A stretch of DNA of 64,000 nucleotides from Phorcus lineatus (taxonomy: Eukaryota > Mollusca > Gastropoda > Trochida > Trochidae). Positions within the stretch are counted from its first letter, which is position 1; every line of letters starts with the position of its first letter. A program made the position numbers and the translations under genes. Below, one piece after another: positions 13,495-27,691 of this stretch. The notes below the pieces were generated by a model. The model was not told the origin of the DNA. It made no database searches and saw only the letters and a program-made list of their open reading frames with translations. The DNA is taken from the NCBI GenBank assembly GCA_921293015.1, contig OV121084.1:46225864-46289863 (forward strand), read 5' to 3'.

Positions 13495-16400
13495 TTTGAT
13501 GAAAGTTTGGTTCAGAAATATGCATTTTCAAGAAAGTTATTGCAAAAGGACTGATTTTATGGTTGTTTTCGACTTAGACTTTTTCCGCGACTTTGGTCAA
13601 AATCGGATAAATGTACCTCTGCTAGGTCGAAACTGGAGCCAAAACCAAGAATCTGATAGCAAATTCATTTTCCTCAATCGACAGGACGCAATGTGATGAA
13701 CATTTGACCAAGGTTTGGATTCAAAATATGCATTTTGAAGAAAGTTATAACGCTAGATGCAACCGTATATATATAAGCAACTTAGAAGTTTGAAGGTGGT
13801 TCAAAACTCGCTAAACGGACCTCTATAAGCTACTGTCTGGGAGCCAAACCAAGAATCTGACAGTAAATTCATATTACTCAATCGAAAGAACACATTGTAA
13901 TGTACATTTGATGAAAGTTTGGTTCAGAAATATGCATTTTCAAGAAAGTTATTGCAAAAGGACTGATTTTATGGTTGTTTTCGACTTAGACTTTTTCCGC
14001 GACTTTGGTCAAAATCGGATAAATGTACCTCTGCTAGGTCGAAACTGGAGCCCAAACCAAGAATCTGATAGCAAATTCATTTTCCTCAATCGACAGGACG
14101 CAATGTGATGAACATTTGACCAAGGTTTGGATTCAAAATATGCATTTTGAAGAAAGTTATAACGCTAGATGCAACCGTATATATATGCAACTTAGAAGTT
14201 TGAAGGTGGTTCAAAACTCGCTAAACGGACCTCTATAAGCTACTGTCTGGGAGCCAAACCAAGAATCTGACAGTAAATTTATATTACTCAATCGAAAGAA
14301 CACATTGTAATGTACATTTGATGAAAGTTTGGTTCAGAAATATGCATTTTCAAGAAAGTTATTGCAAAAGGACTGATTTTATGGTTGTTTTCGACCTAGA
14401 CTTTTTCCGCGACTTTGGTCAAAATCGGATAAATGTACCTCTGCTAGGTCGAAACTGGAGCCCAAACCAAGAATCTGATAGCAAATTCATTTTCCTCAAT
14501 CGACAGGACGCAATGTGATGAACATTTGACCAAGGTTTGGATTCAAAATATGCATTTGGAAGAAAGTTATAACGCTAGATGCAACCGTATATATATGCAA
14601 CTTAGAAGTTTGAAGGTGGTTCAAAACTCGCTAAACGGACCTCTATAAGCTACTGTCTGGGAGCCAAACCAAGAATCTGACAGTAAATTCATATTACTCA
14701 ATCGAAAGAACACATTGTAATGTACATTTGATGAAAGTTTGGTTCAGAAATATGCATTTTCAAGAAAGTTATTGCAAAAGGACTGATTTTATGGTTGTTT
14801 TCGACTTAGACTTTTTCCGCGACTTTGGTCAAAATCGGATAAATGTACCTCTGCTAGGTCGAAACTGGAGCCCAAACCAAGAATCTGATAGCAAATTCAT
14901 TTTCCTCAATCGACAGGACGCAATGTGATGAACATTTGACCAAGGTTTGGATTCAAAATATGCATTTTGAAGAAAGTTATAACGCTAGATGCAACCGTAT
15001 ATATATAAGCAACTTAGAAGTTTGAAGGTGGTTCAAAACTCGCTAAACGGACCTCTATAAGCTACTGTCTGGGAGCCAAACCAAGAATCTGACAGTAAAT
15101 TCATATTACTCAATCGAAAGAACACATTGTAATGTACATTTGATGAAAGTTTGGTTCAGAAATATGCATTTTCAAGAAAGTTATTGCAAAAGGACTGATT
15201 TTATGGTTGTTTTCGACTTAGACTTTTTCCGCGACTTTGGTCAAAATCGGATAAATGTACCTCTGCTAGGTCGAAACTGGAGCCCAAACCAAGAATCTGA
15301 TAGCAAATTCATTTTCCTCAATCGACAGGACGCAATGTGATGAACATTTGACCAAGGTTTGGATTCAAAATATGCATTTTGAAGAAAGTTATAACGCTAG
15401 ATGCAACCGTATATATATAAGCAACTTAGAAGTTTGAAGGTGGTTCAAAACTCGCTAAACGGACCTCTATAAGCTACTGTCTGGGAGCCAAACCAAGAAT
15501 CTGACAGTAAATTCATATTACTCAATCGAAAGAACACATTGTAATGTACATTTGATGAAAGTTTGGTTCAGAAATATGCATTTTCAAGAAAGTTATTGCA
15601 AAAGGACTGATTTTATGGTTGTTTTCGACTTAGACTTTTTCCGCGACTTTGGTCAAAATCGGATAAATGTACCTCTGCTAGGTCGAAACTGGAGCCCAAA
15701 CCAAGAATCTGATAGCAAATTCATTTTCTTCAATCGACAGGACGCAATGTGATGAACATTTGACCAAGGTTTGGATTCAAAATATGCATTTTGAAGAAAG
15801 TTATAACGCTAGATGCAACCGTATATATATGCAACTTAGAAGTTTGAAGGTGGTTCAAAACTCGCTAAACGGACCTCTATAAGCTACTGTCTGGGAGCCA
15901 AACCAAGAATCTGACAGTAAATTTATATTACTCAATCGAAAGAACACATTGTAATGTACATTTGATGAAAGTTTGGTTCAGAAATATGCATTTTCAAGAA
16001 AGTTATTGCAAAAGGACTGATTTTATGGTTGTTTTCGACCTAGACTTTTTCCGCGACTTTGGTCAAAATCGGATAAATGTACCTCTGCTAGGTCGAAACT
16101 GGAGCCCAAACCAAGAATCTGATAGCAAATTCATTTTCCTCAATCGACAGGACGCAATGTGATGAACATTTGACCAAGGTTTGGATTCAAAATATGCATT
16201 TTGAAGAAAGTTATAACGCTAGATGCAACCGTATATATATGCAACTTAGAAGTTTGAAGGTGGTTCAAAACTCGCTAAACGGACCTCTATAAGCTACTGT
16301 CTGGGAGCCAAACCAAGAATCTGACAGTAAATTCATATTACTCAATCGAAAGAACACATTGTAATGTACATTTGATGAAAGTTTGGTTCAGAAATATGCA

Positions 16401-16782
16401 TTTTCAAGAAAGTTATTGCAAAAGGACTGATTTTATGGTTGTTTTCGACTTAGACTTTTTCCGCGACTTTGGTCAAAATCGGATAAATGTACCTCTGCTA
16501 GGTCGAAACTGGAGCCCAAACCAAGAATCTGATAGCAAATTCATTTTCCTCAATCGACAGGACGCAATGTGATGAACATTTGACCAAGGTTTGGATTCAA
16601 AATATGCATTTTGAAGAAAGTTATAACGCTAGATGCAACCGTATATATATAAGCAACTTAGAAGTTTGAAGGTGGTTCAAAACTCGCTAAACGGACCTCT
16701 ATAAGCTACTGTCTGGGAGCCAAACCAAGAATCTGACAGTAAATTCATATTACTCAATCGAAAGAACACATTGTAATGTACA
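13495..16782 (+). repeat. Two copies of a 4-dimer (1644-bp) higher-order block
   Basis: The dimers starting at 13496, 13908, 14318 and 14728 have lengths 412, 410, 410 and 412. The next four, at 15140, 15552, 15962 and 16372, repeat that order. The third dimer of each block carries cctag in A. The second carries the short TA allele together with aaatttatatt. One difference is visible: gcatttggaag at 14556 against gcattttgaag in the partner. A further cctag dimer at 17606 lies another 1644 bp on, which suggests a decayed third copy. Confidence 0.8.
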
Positions 16783-18016
16783 TTTGATGAAAGTTTGGTT
16801 CAGAAATATGCATTTTCAAGAAAGTTATTGCAAAAGGACTGATTTTATGGTTGTTTTCGACTTAGACTTTTTCCGCGACTTTGGTCAAAATCGGATAAAT
16901 GTACCTCTGCTAGGTCGAAACTGGAGCCCAAACCAAGAATCTGATAGCAAATTCATTTTCCTCAATCAACAGGACGCAATGTGATGAACATTTGACCAAG
17001 GTTTGGATTCAAAATATGCATTTTGAAGAAAGTTATAACGCTAGATGCAACCGTATATATATGCAACTTAGAAGTTTGAAGGTGGTTCAAAACTCGCTAA
17101 ACGGACCTCTATAAGCTACTGTCTGGGAGCCAAACCAAGAATCTAACAGTAAATTCATATTACTCAATCGAAAGAACACATTGTAATGTACATTTGATGA
17201 AAGTTTGGTTCAGAAATATGCATTTTCAAGAAAGTTATTGCAAAAGGACTGATTTTATGGTTGTTTTCGACTTAGACTTTTTCCGCGACTTTGGTCAAAA
17301 TCGGATAAATGTACCTCTGCTAGGTCGAAACTGGAGCCAAAACCAAGAATCTGATAGCAAATTCATTTTCCTCAATCGACAGGACGCAATGTGATGAACA
17401 TTTAACCAAGGTTTGGATTCAAAATATGCATTTTGAAGAAAGTTATAACGCTAGATGCAACCGTATATATATAAGCAACTTAGAAGTTTGAAGGTGGTTC
17501 AAAACTCGCTAAACGGACCTCTATAAGCTACTGTCTGGGAGCCAAACCAAGAATCTGACAGTAAATTCATATTACTCAATCGAAAGAACACATTGTAATG
17601 TACATTTGATGAAAGTTTGGTTCAGAAATATGCATTTTCAAGAAAGTTATTGCAAAAGGACTGATTTTATGGTTGTTTTCGACCTAGACTTTTTCCGCGA
17701 CTTTGGTCAAAATCGGATAAATGTACCTCTGCTAGGTCGAAACTGGAGCCCAAACCAAGAATCTGATAGCAAATTCATTTTCCTCAATCGACAGGACGCA
17801 ATGTGATGAACATTTGACCAAGGTTTGGATTCAAAATATGCATTTTGAAGAAAGTTATAACGCTAGATGCAACCGTATATATATAAGCAACTTAGAAGTT
17901 TGAAGGTGGTTCAAAACTCGCTAAACGGACCTCTATAAGCTACTGTCTGGGAGCCAAACCAAGAATCTGACAGTAAATTCATATTACTCAATCGAAAGAA
18001 CACATTGTAATGTACA

Positions 18017-21000
18017 TTTGATGAAAGTTTGGTTCAGAAATATGCATTTTCAAGAAAGTTATTGCAAAAGGACTGATTTTATGGTTGTTTTCGACTTAGA
18101 CTTTTTCCGCGACTTTGGTCAAAATCGGATAAATGTACCTCTGCTAGGTCGAAACTGGAGCCCAAACCAAGAATCTGATAGCAAATTCATTTTCCTCAAT
18201 CGACAGGACGCAATGTGATGAACATTTGACCAAGGTTTGGATTCAAAATATGCATTTTGAAGAAAGTTATAACGCTAGATGCAACCGTATATATATGCAA
18301 CTTAGAAGTTTGAAGGTGGTTCAAAACTCGCTAAACGGACCTCTATAAGCTACTGTCTGGGAGCCAAACCAAGAATCTGACAGTAAATTCATATTACTCA
18401 ATCGAAAGAACACATTGTAATGTACATTTGATGAAAGTTTGGTTCAGAAATATGCATTTTCAAGAAAGTTATTGCAAAAGGACTGATTTTATGGTTGTTT
18501 TCGACTTAGACTTTTTCCGCGACTTTGGTCAAAATCGGATAAATGTACCTCTGCTAGGTCGAAACTGGAGCCCAAACCAAGAATCTGATAGCAAATTCAT
18601 TTTCCTCAATCGACAGGACGCAATGTGATGAACATTTGACCAAGGTTTGGATTCAAAATATGCATTTTGAAGAAAGTTATAACGCTAGATGCAACCGTAT
18701 ATATATAAGCAACTTAGAAGTTTGAAGGTGGTTCAAAACTCGCTAAACGGACCTCTATAAGCTACTGTCTGGGAGCCAAACCAAGAATCTGACAGTAAAT
18801 TCATATTACTCAATCGAAAGAACACATTGTAATGTACATTTGATGAAAGTTTGGTTCAGAAATATGCATTTTCAAGAAAGTTATTGCAAAAGGACTGATT
18901 TTATGGTTGTTTTCGACTTAGACTTTTTCCGCGACTTTGGTCAAAATCGGATAAATGTACCTCTGCTAGGTCGAAACTGGAGCCCAAACCAAGAATCTGA
19001 TAGCAAATTCATTTTCCTCAATCGACAGGACGCAATGTGATGAACATTTGACCAAGGTTTGGATTCAAAATATGCATTTTGAAGAAAGTTATAACGCTAG
19101 ATGCAACCGTATATATATGCAACTTAGAAGTTTGAAGGTGGTTCAAAACTCGCTAAACGGACCTCTATAAGCTACTGTCTGGGAGCCAAACCAAGAATCT
19201 GACAGTAAATTCATATTACTCAATCGAAAGAACACATTGTAATGTACATTTGATGAAAGTTTGGTTCAGAAATATGCATTTTCAAGAAAGTTATTGCAAA
19301 AGGACTGATTTTATGGTTGTTTTCGACTTAGACTTTTTCCGCGACTTTGGTCAAAATCGGATAAATGTACCTCTGCTAGGTCGAAACTGGAGCCCAAACC
19401 AAGAATCTGATAGCAAATTCATTTTCCTCAATCGACAGGACGCAATGTGATGAACATTTGACCAAGGTTTGGATTCAAAATATTCATTTTGAAGAAAGTT
19501 ATAACGCTAGATGCAACCGTATATATATAAGCAACTTAGAAGTTTGAAGGTGGTTCAAAACTCGCTAAACGGACCTCTATAAGCTACTGTCTGGGAGCCA
19601 AACCAAGAATCTGACAGTAAATTCATATTACTTAATCGAAAGAACACATTGTAATGTACATTTGATGAAAGTTTGGTTCAGAAATATGCATTTTCAAGAA
19701 AGTTATTGCAAAAGGACTGATTTTATGGTTGTTTTCGACTTAGACTTTTTCCGCGACTTTGGTCAAAATCGGATAAATGTACCTCTGCTAGGTCGAAACT
19801 GGAGCCCAAACCAAGAATCTGATAGCAAATTCATTTTCCTCAATCGACAGGACGCAATGTGATGAACATTTGACCAAGGTTTGGATTCAAAATATGCATT
19901 TTGAAGAAAGTTATAACGCTAGATGCAACCGTATATATATGCAACTTAGAAGTTTGAAGGTGGTTCAAAACTCGCTAAACGGACCTCTATAAGCTACTGT
20001 CTGGGAGCCAAACCAAGAATCTGACAGTAAATTCATATTACTCAATCGAAAGAACACATTGTAATGTACATTTGATGAAAGTTTGGTTCAGAAATATGCA
20101 TTTTCAAGAAAGTTATTGCAAAAGGACTGATTTTATGGTTGTTTTCGACTTAGACTTTTTCCGCGACTTTGGTCAAAATCGGATAAATGTACCTCTGCTA
20201 GGTCGAAACTGGAGCCCAAACCAAGAATCTGATAGCAAATTCATTTTCCTCAATCGACAGGACGCAATGTGATGAACATTTGACCAAGGTTTGGATTCAA
20301 AATATGCATTTTGAAGAAAGTTATAACGCTAGATGCAACCGTATATATATAAGCAACTTAGAAGTTTGAAGGTGGTTCAAAACTCGCTAAACGGACCTCT
20401 ATAAGCTACTGTCTGGGAGCCAAACCAAGAATCTGACAGTAAATTCATATTACTCAATCGAAAGAACACATTGTAATGTACATTTGATGAAAGTTTGGTT
20501 CAGAAATATGCATTTTCAAGAAAGTTATTGCAAAAGGACTGATTTTATGGTTGTTTTCGACTTAGACTTTTTCCGCGACTTTGGTCAAAATCGGATAAAT
20601 GTACCTCTGCTAGGTCGAAACTGGAGCCCAAACCAAGAATCTGATAGCAAATTCATTTTCTTCAATCGACAGGACGCAATGTGATGAACATTTGACCAAG
20701 GTTTGGATTCAAAATATGCATTTTGAAGAAAGTTATAACGCTAGATGCAACCGTATATATATGCAACTTAGAAGTTTGAAGGTGGTTCAAAACTCGCTAA
20801 ACGGACCTCTATAAGCTACTGTCTGGGAGCCAAACCAAGAATCTGACAGTAAATTCATATTACTCAATCGAAAGAACACATTGTAATGTACATTTGATGA
20901 AAGTTTGGTTCAGAAATATGCATTTTCAAGAAAGTTATTGCAAAAGGACTGATTTTATGGTTGTTTTCGACTTAGACTTTTTCCGCGACTTTGGTCAAAA

Positions 21001-21304
21001 TCGGATAAATGTACCTCTGCTAGGTCGAAACTGGAGCCCAAACCAAGAATCTGATAGCAAATTCATTTTCCTCAATCGACAGGACGCAATGTGATGAACA
21101 TTTGACCAAGGTTTGGATTCAAAATATGCATTTTGAAGAAAGTTATAACGCTAGATGCAACCGTATATATATAAGCAACTTAGAAGTTTGAAGGTGGTTC
21201 AAAACTCGCTAAACGGACCTCTATAAGCTACTGTCTGGGAGCCAAACCAAGAATCTGACAGTAAATTCATATTACTCAATCGAAAGAACACATTGTAATG
21301 TACA
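18017..21304 (+). repeat. Four copies of a 2-dimer (822-bp) higher-order block
   Basis: Dimers strictly alternate between the short TA allele (dimers at 18018, 18840, 19662 and 20484; 410 bp each) and the long TA allele (18428, 19250, 20072 and 20894; 412 bp each). This gives four tandem 822-bp blocks. Sporadic private changes (tattcattttg near 19483, cttaatcg near 19631, ttttcttcaatcg near 20655) mark individual copies without disturbing the alternation. Confidence 0.8.
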
Positions 21305-24300
21305 TTTGATGAAAGTTTGGTTCAGAAATATGCATTTTCAAGAAAGTTATTGCAAAAGGACTGATTTTATGGTTGTTTTCGACTTAGACTTTTTCCGCGA
21401 CTTTGGTCAAAATCGGATAAATGTACCTCTGCTAGGTCGAAACTGGAGCCCAAACCAAGAATCTGATAGCAAATTCATTTTCCTCAATCGACAGGACGCA
21501 ATGTGATGAACATTTGACCAAGGTTTGGATTCAAAATATGCATTTTGAAGAAAGTTATAACGCTAGATGCAACCGTATATATATAAGCAACTTAGAAGTT
21601 TGAAGGTGGTTCAAAACTCGCTAAACGGACCTCTATAAGCTACTGTCTGGGAGCCAAACCAAGAATCTGACAGTAAATTCATATTACTCAATCGAAAGAA
21701 CACATTGTAATGTACATTTGATGAAAGTTTGGTTCAGAAATATGCATTTTCAAGAAAGTTATTGCAAAAGGACTGATTTTATGGTTGTTTTCGACTTAGA
21801 CTTTTTCCGCGACTTTGGTCAAAATCGGATAAATGTACCTCTGCTAGGTCGAAACTGGAGCCCAAACCAAGAATCTGATAGCAAATTCATTTTCCTCAAT
21901 CGACAGGACGCAATGTGATGAACATTTGACCAAGGTTTGGATTCAAAATATGCATTTTGAAGAAAGTTATAACGCTAGATGCAACCGTATATATATAAGC
22001 AACTTAGAAGTTTGAAGGTGGTTCAAAACTCGCTAAACGGACCTCTATAAGCTACTGTCTGGGAGCCAAACCAAGAATCTGACAGTAAATTCATATTACT
22101 CAATCGAAAGAACACATTGTAATGTACATTTGATGAAAGTTTGGTTCAGAAATATGCATTTTCAAGAAAGTTATTGCAAAAGGACTGATTTTATGGTTGT
22201 TTTCGACTTAGACTTTTTCCGCGACTTTGGTCAAAATCGGATAAATGTACCTCTGCTAGGTCGAAACTGGAGCCCAAACCAAGAATCTGATAGCAAATTC
22301 ATTTTCCTCAATCGACAGGACGCAATGTGATGAACATTTGACCAAGGTTTGGATTCAAAATATGCATTTTGAAGAAAGTTATAACGCTAGATGCAACCGT
22401 ATATATATAAGCAACTTAGAAGTTTGAAGGTGGTTCAAAACTCGCTAAACGGACCTCTATAAGCTACTGTCTGGGAGCCAAACCAAGAATCTGACAGTAA
22501 ATTCATATTACTCAATCGAAAGAACACATTGTAATGTACATTTGATGAAAGTTTGGTTCAGAAATATGCATTTTCAAGAAAGTTATTGCAAAAGGACTGA
22601 TTTTATGGTTGTTTTCGACTTAGACTTTTTCCGCGACTTTGGTCAAAATCGGATAAATGTACCTCTGCTAGGTCGAAACTGGAGCCCAAACCAAGAATCT
22701 GATAGCAAATTCATTTTCCTCAATCGACAGGACGCAATGTGATGAACATTTGACCAAGGTTTGGATTCAAAATATGCATTTTGAAGAAAGTTATAACGCT
22801 AGATGCAACCGTATATATATAAGCAACTTAGAAGTTTGAAGGTGGTTCAAAACTCGCTAAACGGACCTCTATAAGCTACTGTCTGGGAGCCAAACCAAGA
22901 ATCTGACAGTAAATTCATATTACTCAATCGAAAGAACACATTGTAATGTACATTTGATGAAAGTTTGGTTCAGAAATATGCATTTTCAAGAAAGTTATTG
23001 CAAAAGGACTGATTTTATGGTTGTTTTCGACTTAGACTTTTTCCGCGACTTTGGTCAAAATCGGATAAATGTACCTCTGCTAGGTCGAAACTGGAGCCCA
23101 AACCAAGAATCTGATAGCAAATTCATTTTCCTCAATCGACAGGACGCAATGTGATGAACATTTGACCAAGGTTTGGATTCAAAATATGCATTTTGAAGAA
23201 AGTTATAACGCTAGATGCAACCGTATATATATGCAACTTAGAAGTTTGAAGGTGGTTCAAAACTCGCTAAACGGACCTCTATAAGCTACTGTCTGGGAGC
23301 CAAACCAAGAATCTGACAGTAAATTTATATTACTCAATCGAAAGAACACATTGTAATGTACATTTGATGAAAGTTTGGTTCAGAAATATGCATTTTCAAG
23401 AAAGTTATTGCAAAAGGACTGATTTTATGGTTGTTTTCGACTTAGACTTTTTCCGCGACTTTGGTCAAAATCGGATAAATGTACCTCTGCTAGGTCGAAA
23501 CTGGAGCCCAAACCAAGAATCTGATAGCAAATTCATTTTCCTCAATCGACAGGACGCAATGTGATGAACATTTGACCAAGGTTTGGATTCAAAATATGCA
23601 TTTGGAAGAAAGTTATAACGCTAGATGCAACCGTATATATATAAGCAACTTAGAAGTTTGAAGGTGGTTCAAAACTCGCTAAACGGACCTCTATAAGCTA
23701 CTGTCTGGGAGCCAAACCAAGAATCTGACAGTAAATTCATATTACTCAATCGAAAGAACACATTGTAATGTACATTTGATGAAAGTTTGGTTCAGAAATA
23801 TGCATTTTCAAGAAAGTTATTGCAAAAGGACTGATTTTATGGTTGTTTTCGACTTAGACTTTTTCCGCGACTTTGGTCAAAATCGGATAAATGTACCTCT
23901 GCTAGGTCGAAACTGGAGCCCAAACCAAGAATCTGATAGCAAATTCATTTTCCTCAATCGACAGGACGCAATGTGATGAACATTTGACCAAGGTTTGGAT
24001 TCAAAATATGCATTTTGAAGAAAGTTATAACGCTAGATGCAACCGTATATATATAAGCAACTTAGAAGTTTGAAGGTGGTTCAAAACTCGCTAAACGGAC
24101 CTCTATAAGCTACTGTCTGGGAGCCAAACCAAGAATCTGACAGTAAATTCATATTACTCAATCGAAAGAACACATTGTAATGTACATTTGATGAAAGTTT
24201 GGTTCAGAAATATGCATTTTCAAGAAAGTTATTGCAAAAGGACTGATTTTATGGTTGTTTTCGACTTAGACTTTTTCCGCGACTTTGGTCAAAATCGGAT

Positions 24301-27300
24301 AAATGTACCTCTGCTAGGTCGAAACTGGAGCCCAAACCAAGAATCTGATAGCAAATTCATTTTCCTCAATCGACAGGACGCAATGTGATGAACATTTGAC
24401 CAAGGTTTGGATTCAAAATATGCATTTTGAAGAAAGTTATAACGCTAGATGCAACCGTATATATATAAGCAACTTAGAAGTTTGAAGGTGGTTCAAAACT
24501 CGCTAAACGGACCTCTATAAGCTACTGTCTGGGAGCCAAACCAAGAATCTGACAGTAAATTCATATTACTCAATCGAAAGAACACATTGTAATGTACATT
24601 TGATGAAAGTTTGGTTCAGAAATATGCATTTTCAAGAAAGTTATTGCAAAAGGACTGATTTTATGGTTGTTTTCGACCTAGACTTTTTCCGCGACTTTGG
24701 TCAAAATCGGATAAATGTACCTCTGCTAGGTCGAAACTGGAGCCCAAACCAAGAATCTGATAGCAAATTCATTTTCCTCAATCGACAGGACGCAATGTGA
24801 TGAACATTTGACCAAGGTTTGGATTCAAAATATGCATTTGGAAGAAAGTTATAACGCTAGATGCAACCGTATATATATAAGCAACTTAGAAGTTTGAAGG
24901 TGGTTCAAAACTCGCTAAACGGACCTCTATAAGCTACTGTCTGGGAGCCAAACCAAGAATCTGACAGTAAATTCATATTACTCAATCGAAAGAACACATT
25001 GTAATGTACATTTGATGAAAGTTTGGTTCAGAAATATGCATTTTCAAGAAAGTTATTGCAAAAGGACTGATTTTATGGTTGTTTTCGACTTAGACTTTTT
25101 CCGCGACTTTGGTCAAAATCGGATAAATGTACCTCTGCTAGGTCGAAACTGGAGCCCAAACCAAGAATCTGATAGCAAATTCATTTTCCTCAATCGACAG
25201 GACGCAATGTGATGAACATTTGACCAAGGTTTGGATTCAAAATATGCATTTTGAAGAAAGTTATAACGCTAGATGCAACCGTATATATATAAGCAACTTA
25301 GAAGTTTGAAGGTGGTTCAAAACTCGCTAAACGGACCTCTATAAGCTACTGTCTGGGAGCCAAACCAAGAATCTGACAGTAAATTCATATTACTCAATCG
25401 AAAGAACACATTGTAATGTACATTTGATGAAAGTTTGGTTCAGAAATATGCATTTTCAAGAAAGTTATTGCAAAAGGACTGATTTTATGGTTGTTTTCGA
25501 CTTAGACTTTTTCCGCGACTTTGGTCAAAATCGGATAAATGTACCTCTGCTAGGTCGAAACTGGAGCCCAAACCAAGAATCTGATAGCAAATTCATTTTC
25601 CTCAATCGACAGGACGCAATGTGATGAACATTTGACCAAGGTTTGGATTCAAAATATGCATTTTGAAGAAAGTTATAACGCTAGATGCAACCGTATATAT
25701 ATATGCAACTTAGAAGTTTGAAGGTGGTTCAAAACTCGCTAAACGGACCTCTATAAGCTACTGTCTGGGAGCCAAACCAAGAATCTGACAGTAAATTTAT
25801 ATTACTCAATCGAAAGAACACATTGTAATGTACATTTGATGAAAGTTTGGTTCAGAAATATGCATTTTCAAGAAAGTTATTGCAAAAGGACTGATTTTAT
25901 GGTTGTTTTCGACTTAGACTTTTTCCGCGACTTTGGTCAAAATCGGATAAATGTACCTCTGCTAGGTCGAAACTGGAGCCCAAACCAAGAATCTGATAGC
26001 AAATTCATTTTCCTCAATCGACAGGACGCAATGTGATGAACATTTGACCAAGGTTTGGATTCAAATATGCATTTTGAAGAAAGTTATAACGCTAGATGCA
26101 ACCGTATATATATAAGCAACTTAGAAGTTTGAAGGTGGTTCAAAACTCGCTAAACGGACCTCTATAAGCTACTGTCTGGGAGCCAAACCAAGAATCTGAC
26201 AGTAAATTCATATTACTCAATCGAAAGAACACATTGTAATGTACATTTGATGAAAGTTTGGTTCAGAAATATGCATTTTCAAGAAAGTTATTGCAAAAGG
26301 ACTGATTTTATGGTTGTTTTCGACTTAGACTTTTTCCGCGACTTTGGTCAAAATCGGATAAATGTACCTCTGCTAGGTCGAAACTGGAGCCCAAACCAAG
26401 AATCTGATAGCAAATTCATTTTCCTCAATCGACAGGACGCAATGTGATGAACATTTGACCAAGGTTTGGATTCAAAATATGCATTTTGAAGAAAGTTATA
26501 ACGCTAGATGCAACCGTATATATATAAGCAACTTAGAAGTTTGAAGGTGGTTCAAAACTCGCTTAAACGGACCTCTATAAGCTACTGTCTGGGAGCCAAA
26601 CCAAGAATCTGACAGTAAATTCATATTACTCAATCGAAAGAACACATTGTAATGTACATTTGATGAAAGTTTGGTTCAGAAATATGCATTTTCAAGAAAG
26701 TTATTGCAAAAGGACTGATTTTATGGTTGTTTTCGACTTAGACTTTTTCCGCGACTTTGGTCAAAATCGGATAAATGTACCTCTGCTAGGTCGAAACTGG
26801 AGCCCAAACCAAGAATCTGATAGCAAATTCATTTTCCTCAATCGACAGGACGCAATGTGATGAACATTTGACCAAGGTTTGGATTCAAAATATGCATTTT
26901 GAAGAAAGTTATAACGCTAGATGCAACCGTATATATATAAGCAACTTAGAAGTTTGAAGGTGGTTCAAAACTCGCTAAACGGACCTCTATAAGCTACTGT
27001 CTGGGAGCCAAACCAAGAATCTGACAGTAAATTCATATTACTCAATCGAAAGAACACATTGTAATGTACATTTGATGAAAGTTTGGTTCAGAAATATGCA
27101 TTTTCAAGAAAGTTATTGCAAAAGGGACTGATTTTATGGTTGTTTTCGACTTAGACTTTTTCCGCGACTTTGGTCAAAATCGGATAAATGTACCTCTGCT
27201 AGGTCGAAACTGGAGCCCAAACCAAGAATCTGATAGCAAATTCATTTTCCTCAATCGACAGGACGCAATGTGATGAACATTTGACCAAGGTTTGGATTCA

Positions 27301-27483
27301 AAATATGCATTTTGAAGAAAGTTATAACGCTAGATGCAACCGTATATATATAAGCAACTTAGAAGTTTGAAGGTGGTTCAAAACTCGCTAAACGGACCTC
27401 TATAAGCTACTGTCTGGGAGCCAAACCAAGAATCTGACAGTAAATTCATATTACTCAATCGAAAGAACACATTGTAATGTACA

Positions 27484-27691
27484 TTTGATGAAAGTTTGGT
27501 TCAGAAATATGCATTTTCAAGAAAGTTATTGCAAAAGGACTGATTTTATGGTTGTTTTCGACTTAGACTTTTTCCGCGACTTTGGTCAAAATCGGATAAA
27601 TGTACCTCTGCTAGGTCGAAACTGGAGCCCAAACCAAGAATCTGATAGCAAATTCATTTTCCTCAATCGACAGGACGCAATGTGATGAACA
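27484..27691 (+). repeat. Satellite monomer A (208 bp), representative copy
   Basis: This copy comes from the most uniform part of the array and serves as a consensus. A runs from tttgatgaaag to gatgaaca. It has an AT-rich first third, then an inverted pair (tttcgacttag and ctaggtcgaaa), a ccgcgac segment, and a right end cccaaaccaagaatctgat that is shared with monomer B. An ATG-started frame of 65 codons is open through A and ends at the TGA in gcaatgtga. Its first 46 bases and last ~70 bases align with the same parts of B at roughly 80% identity by eye. The middle is more diverged. Confidence 0.93.
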
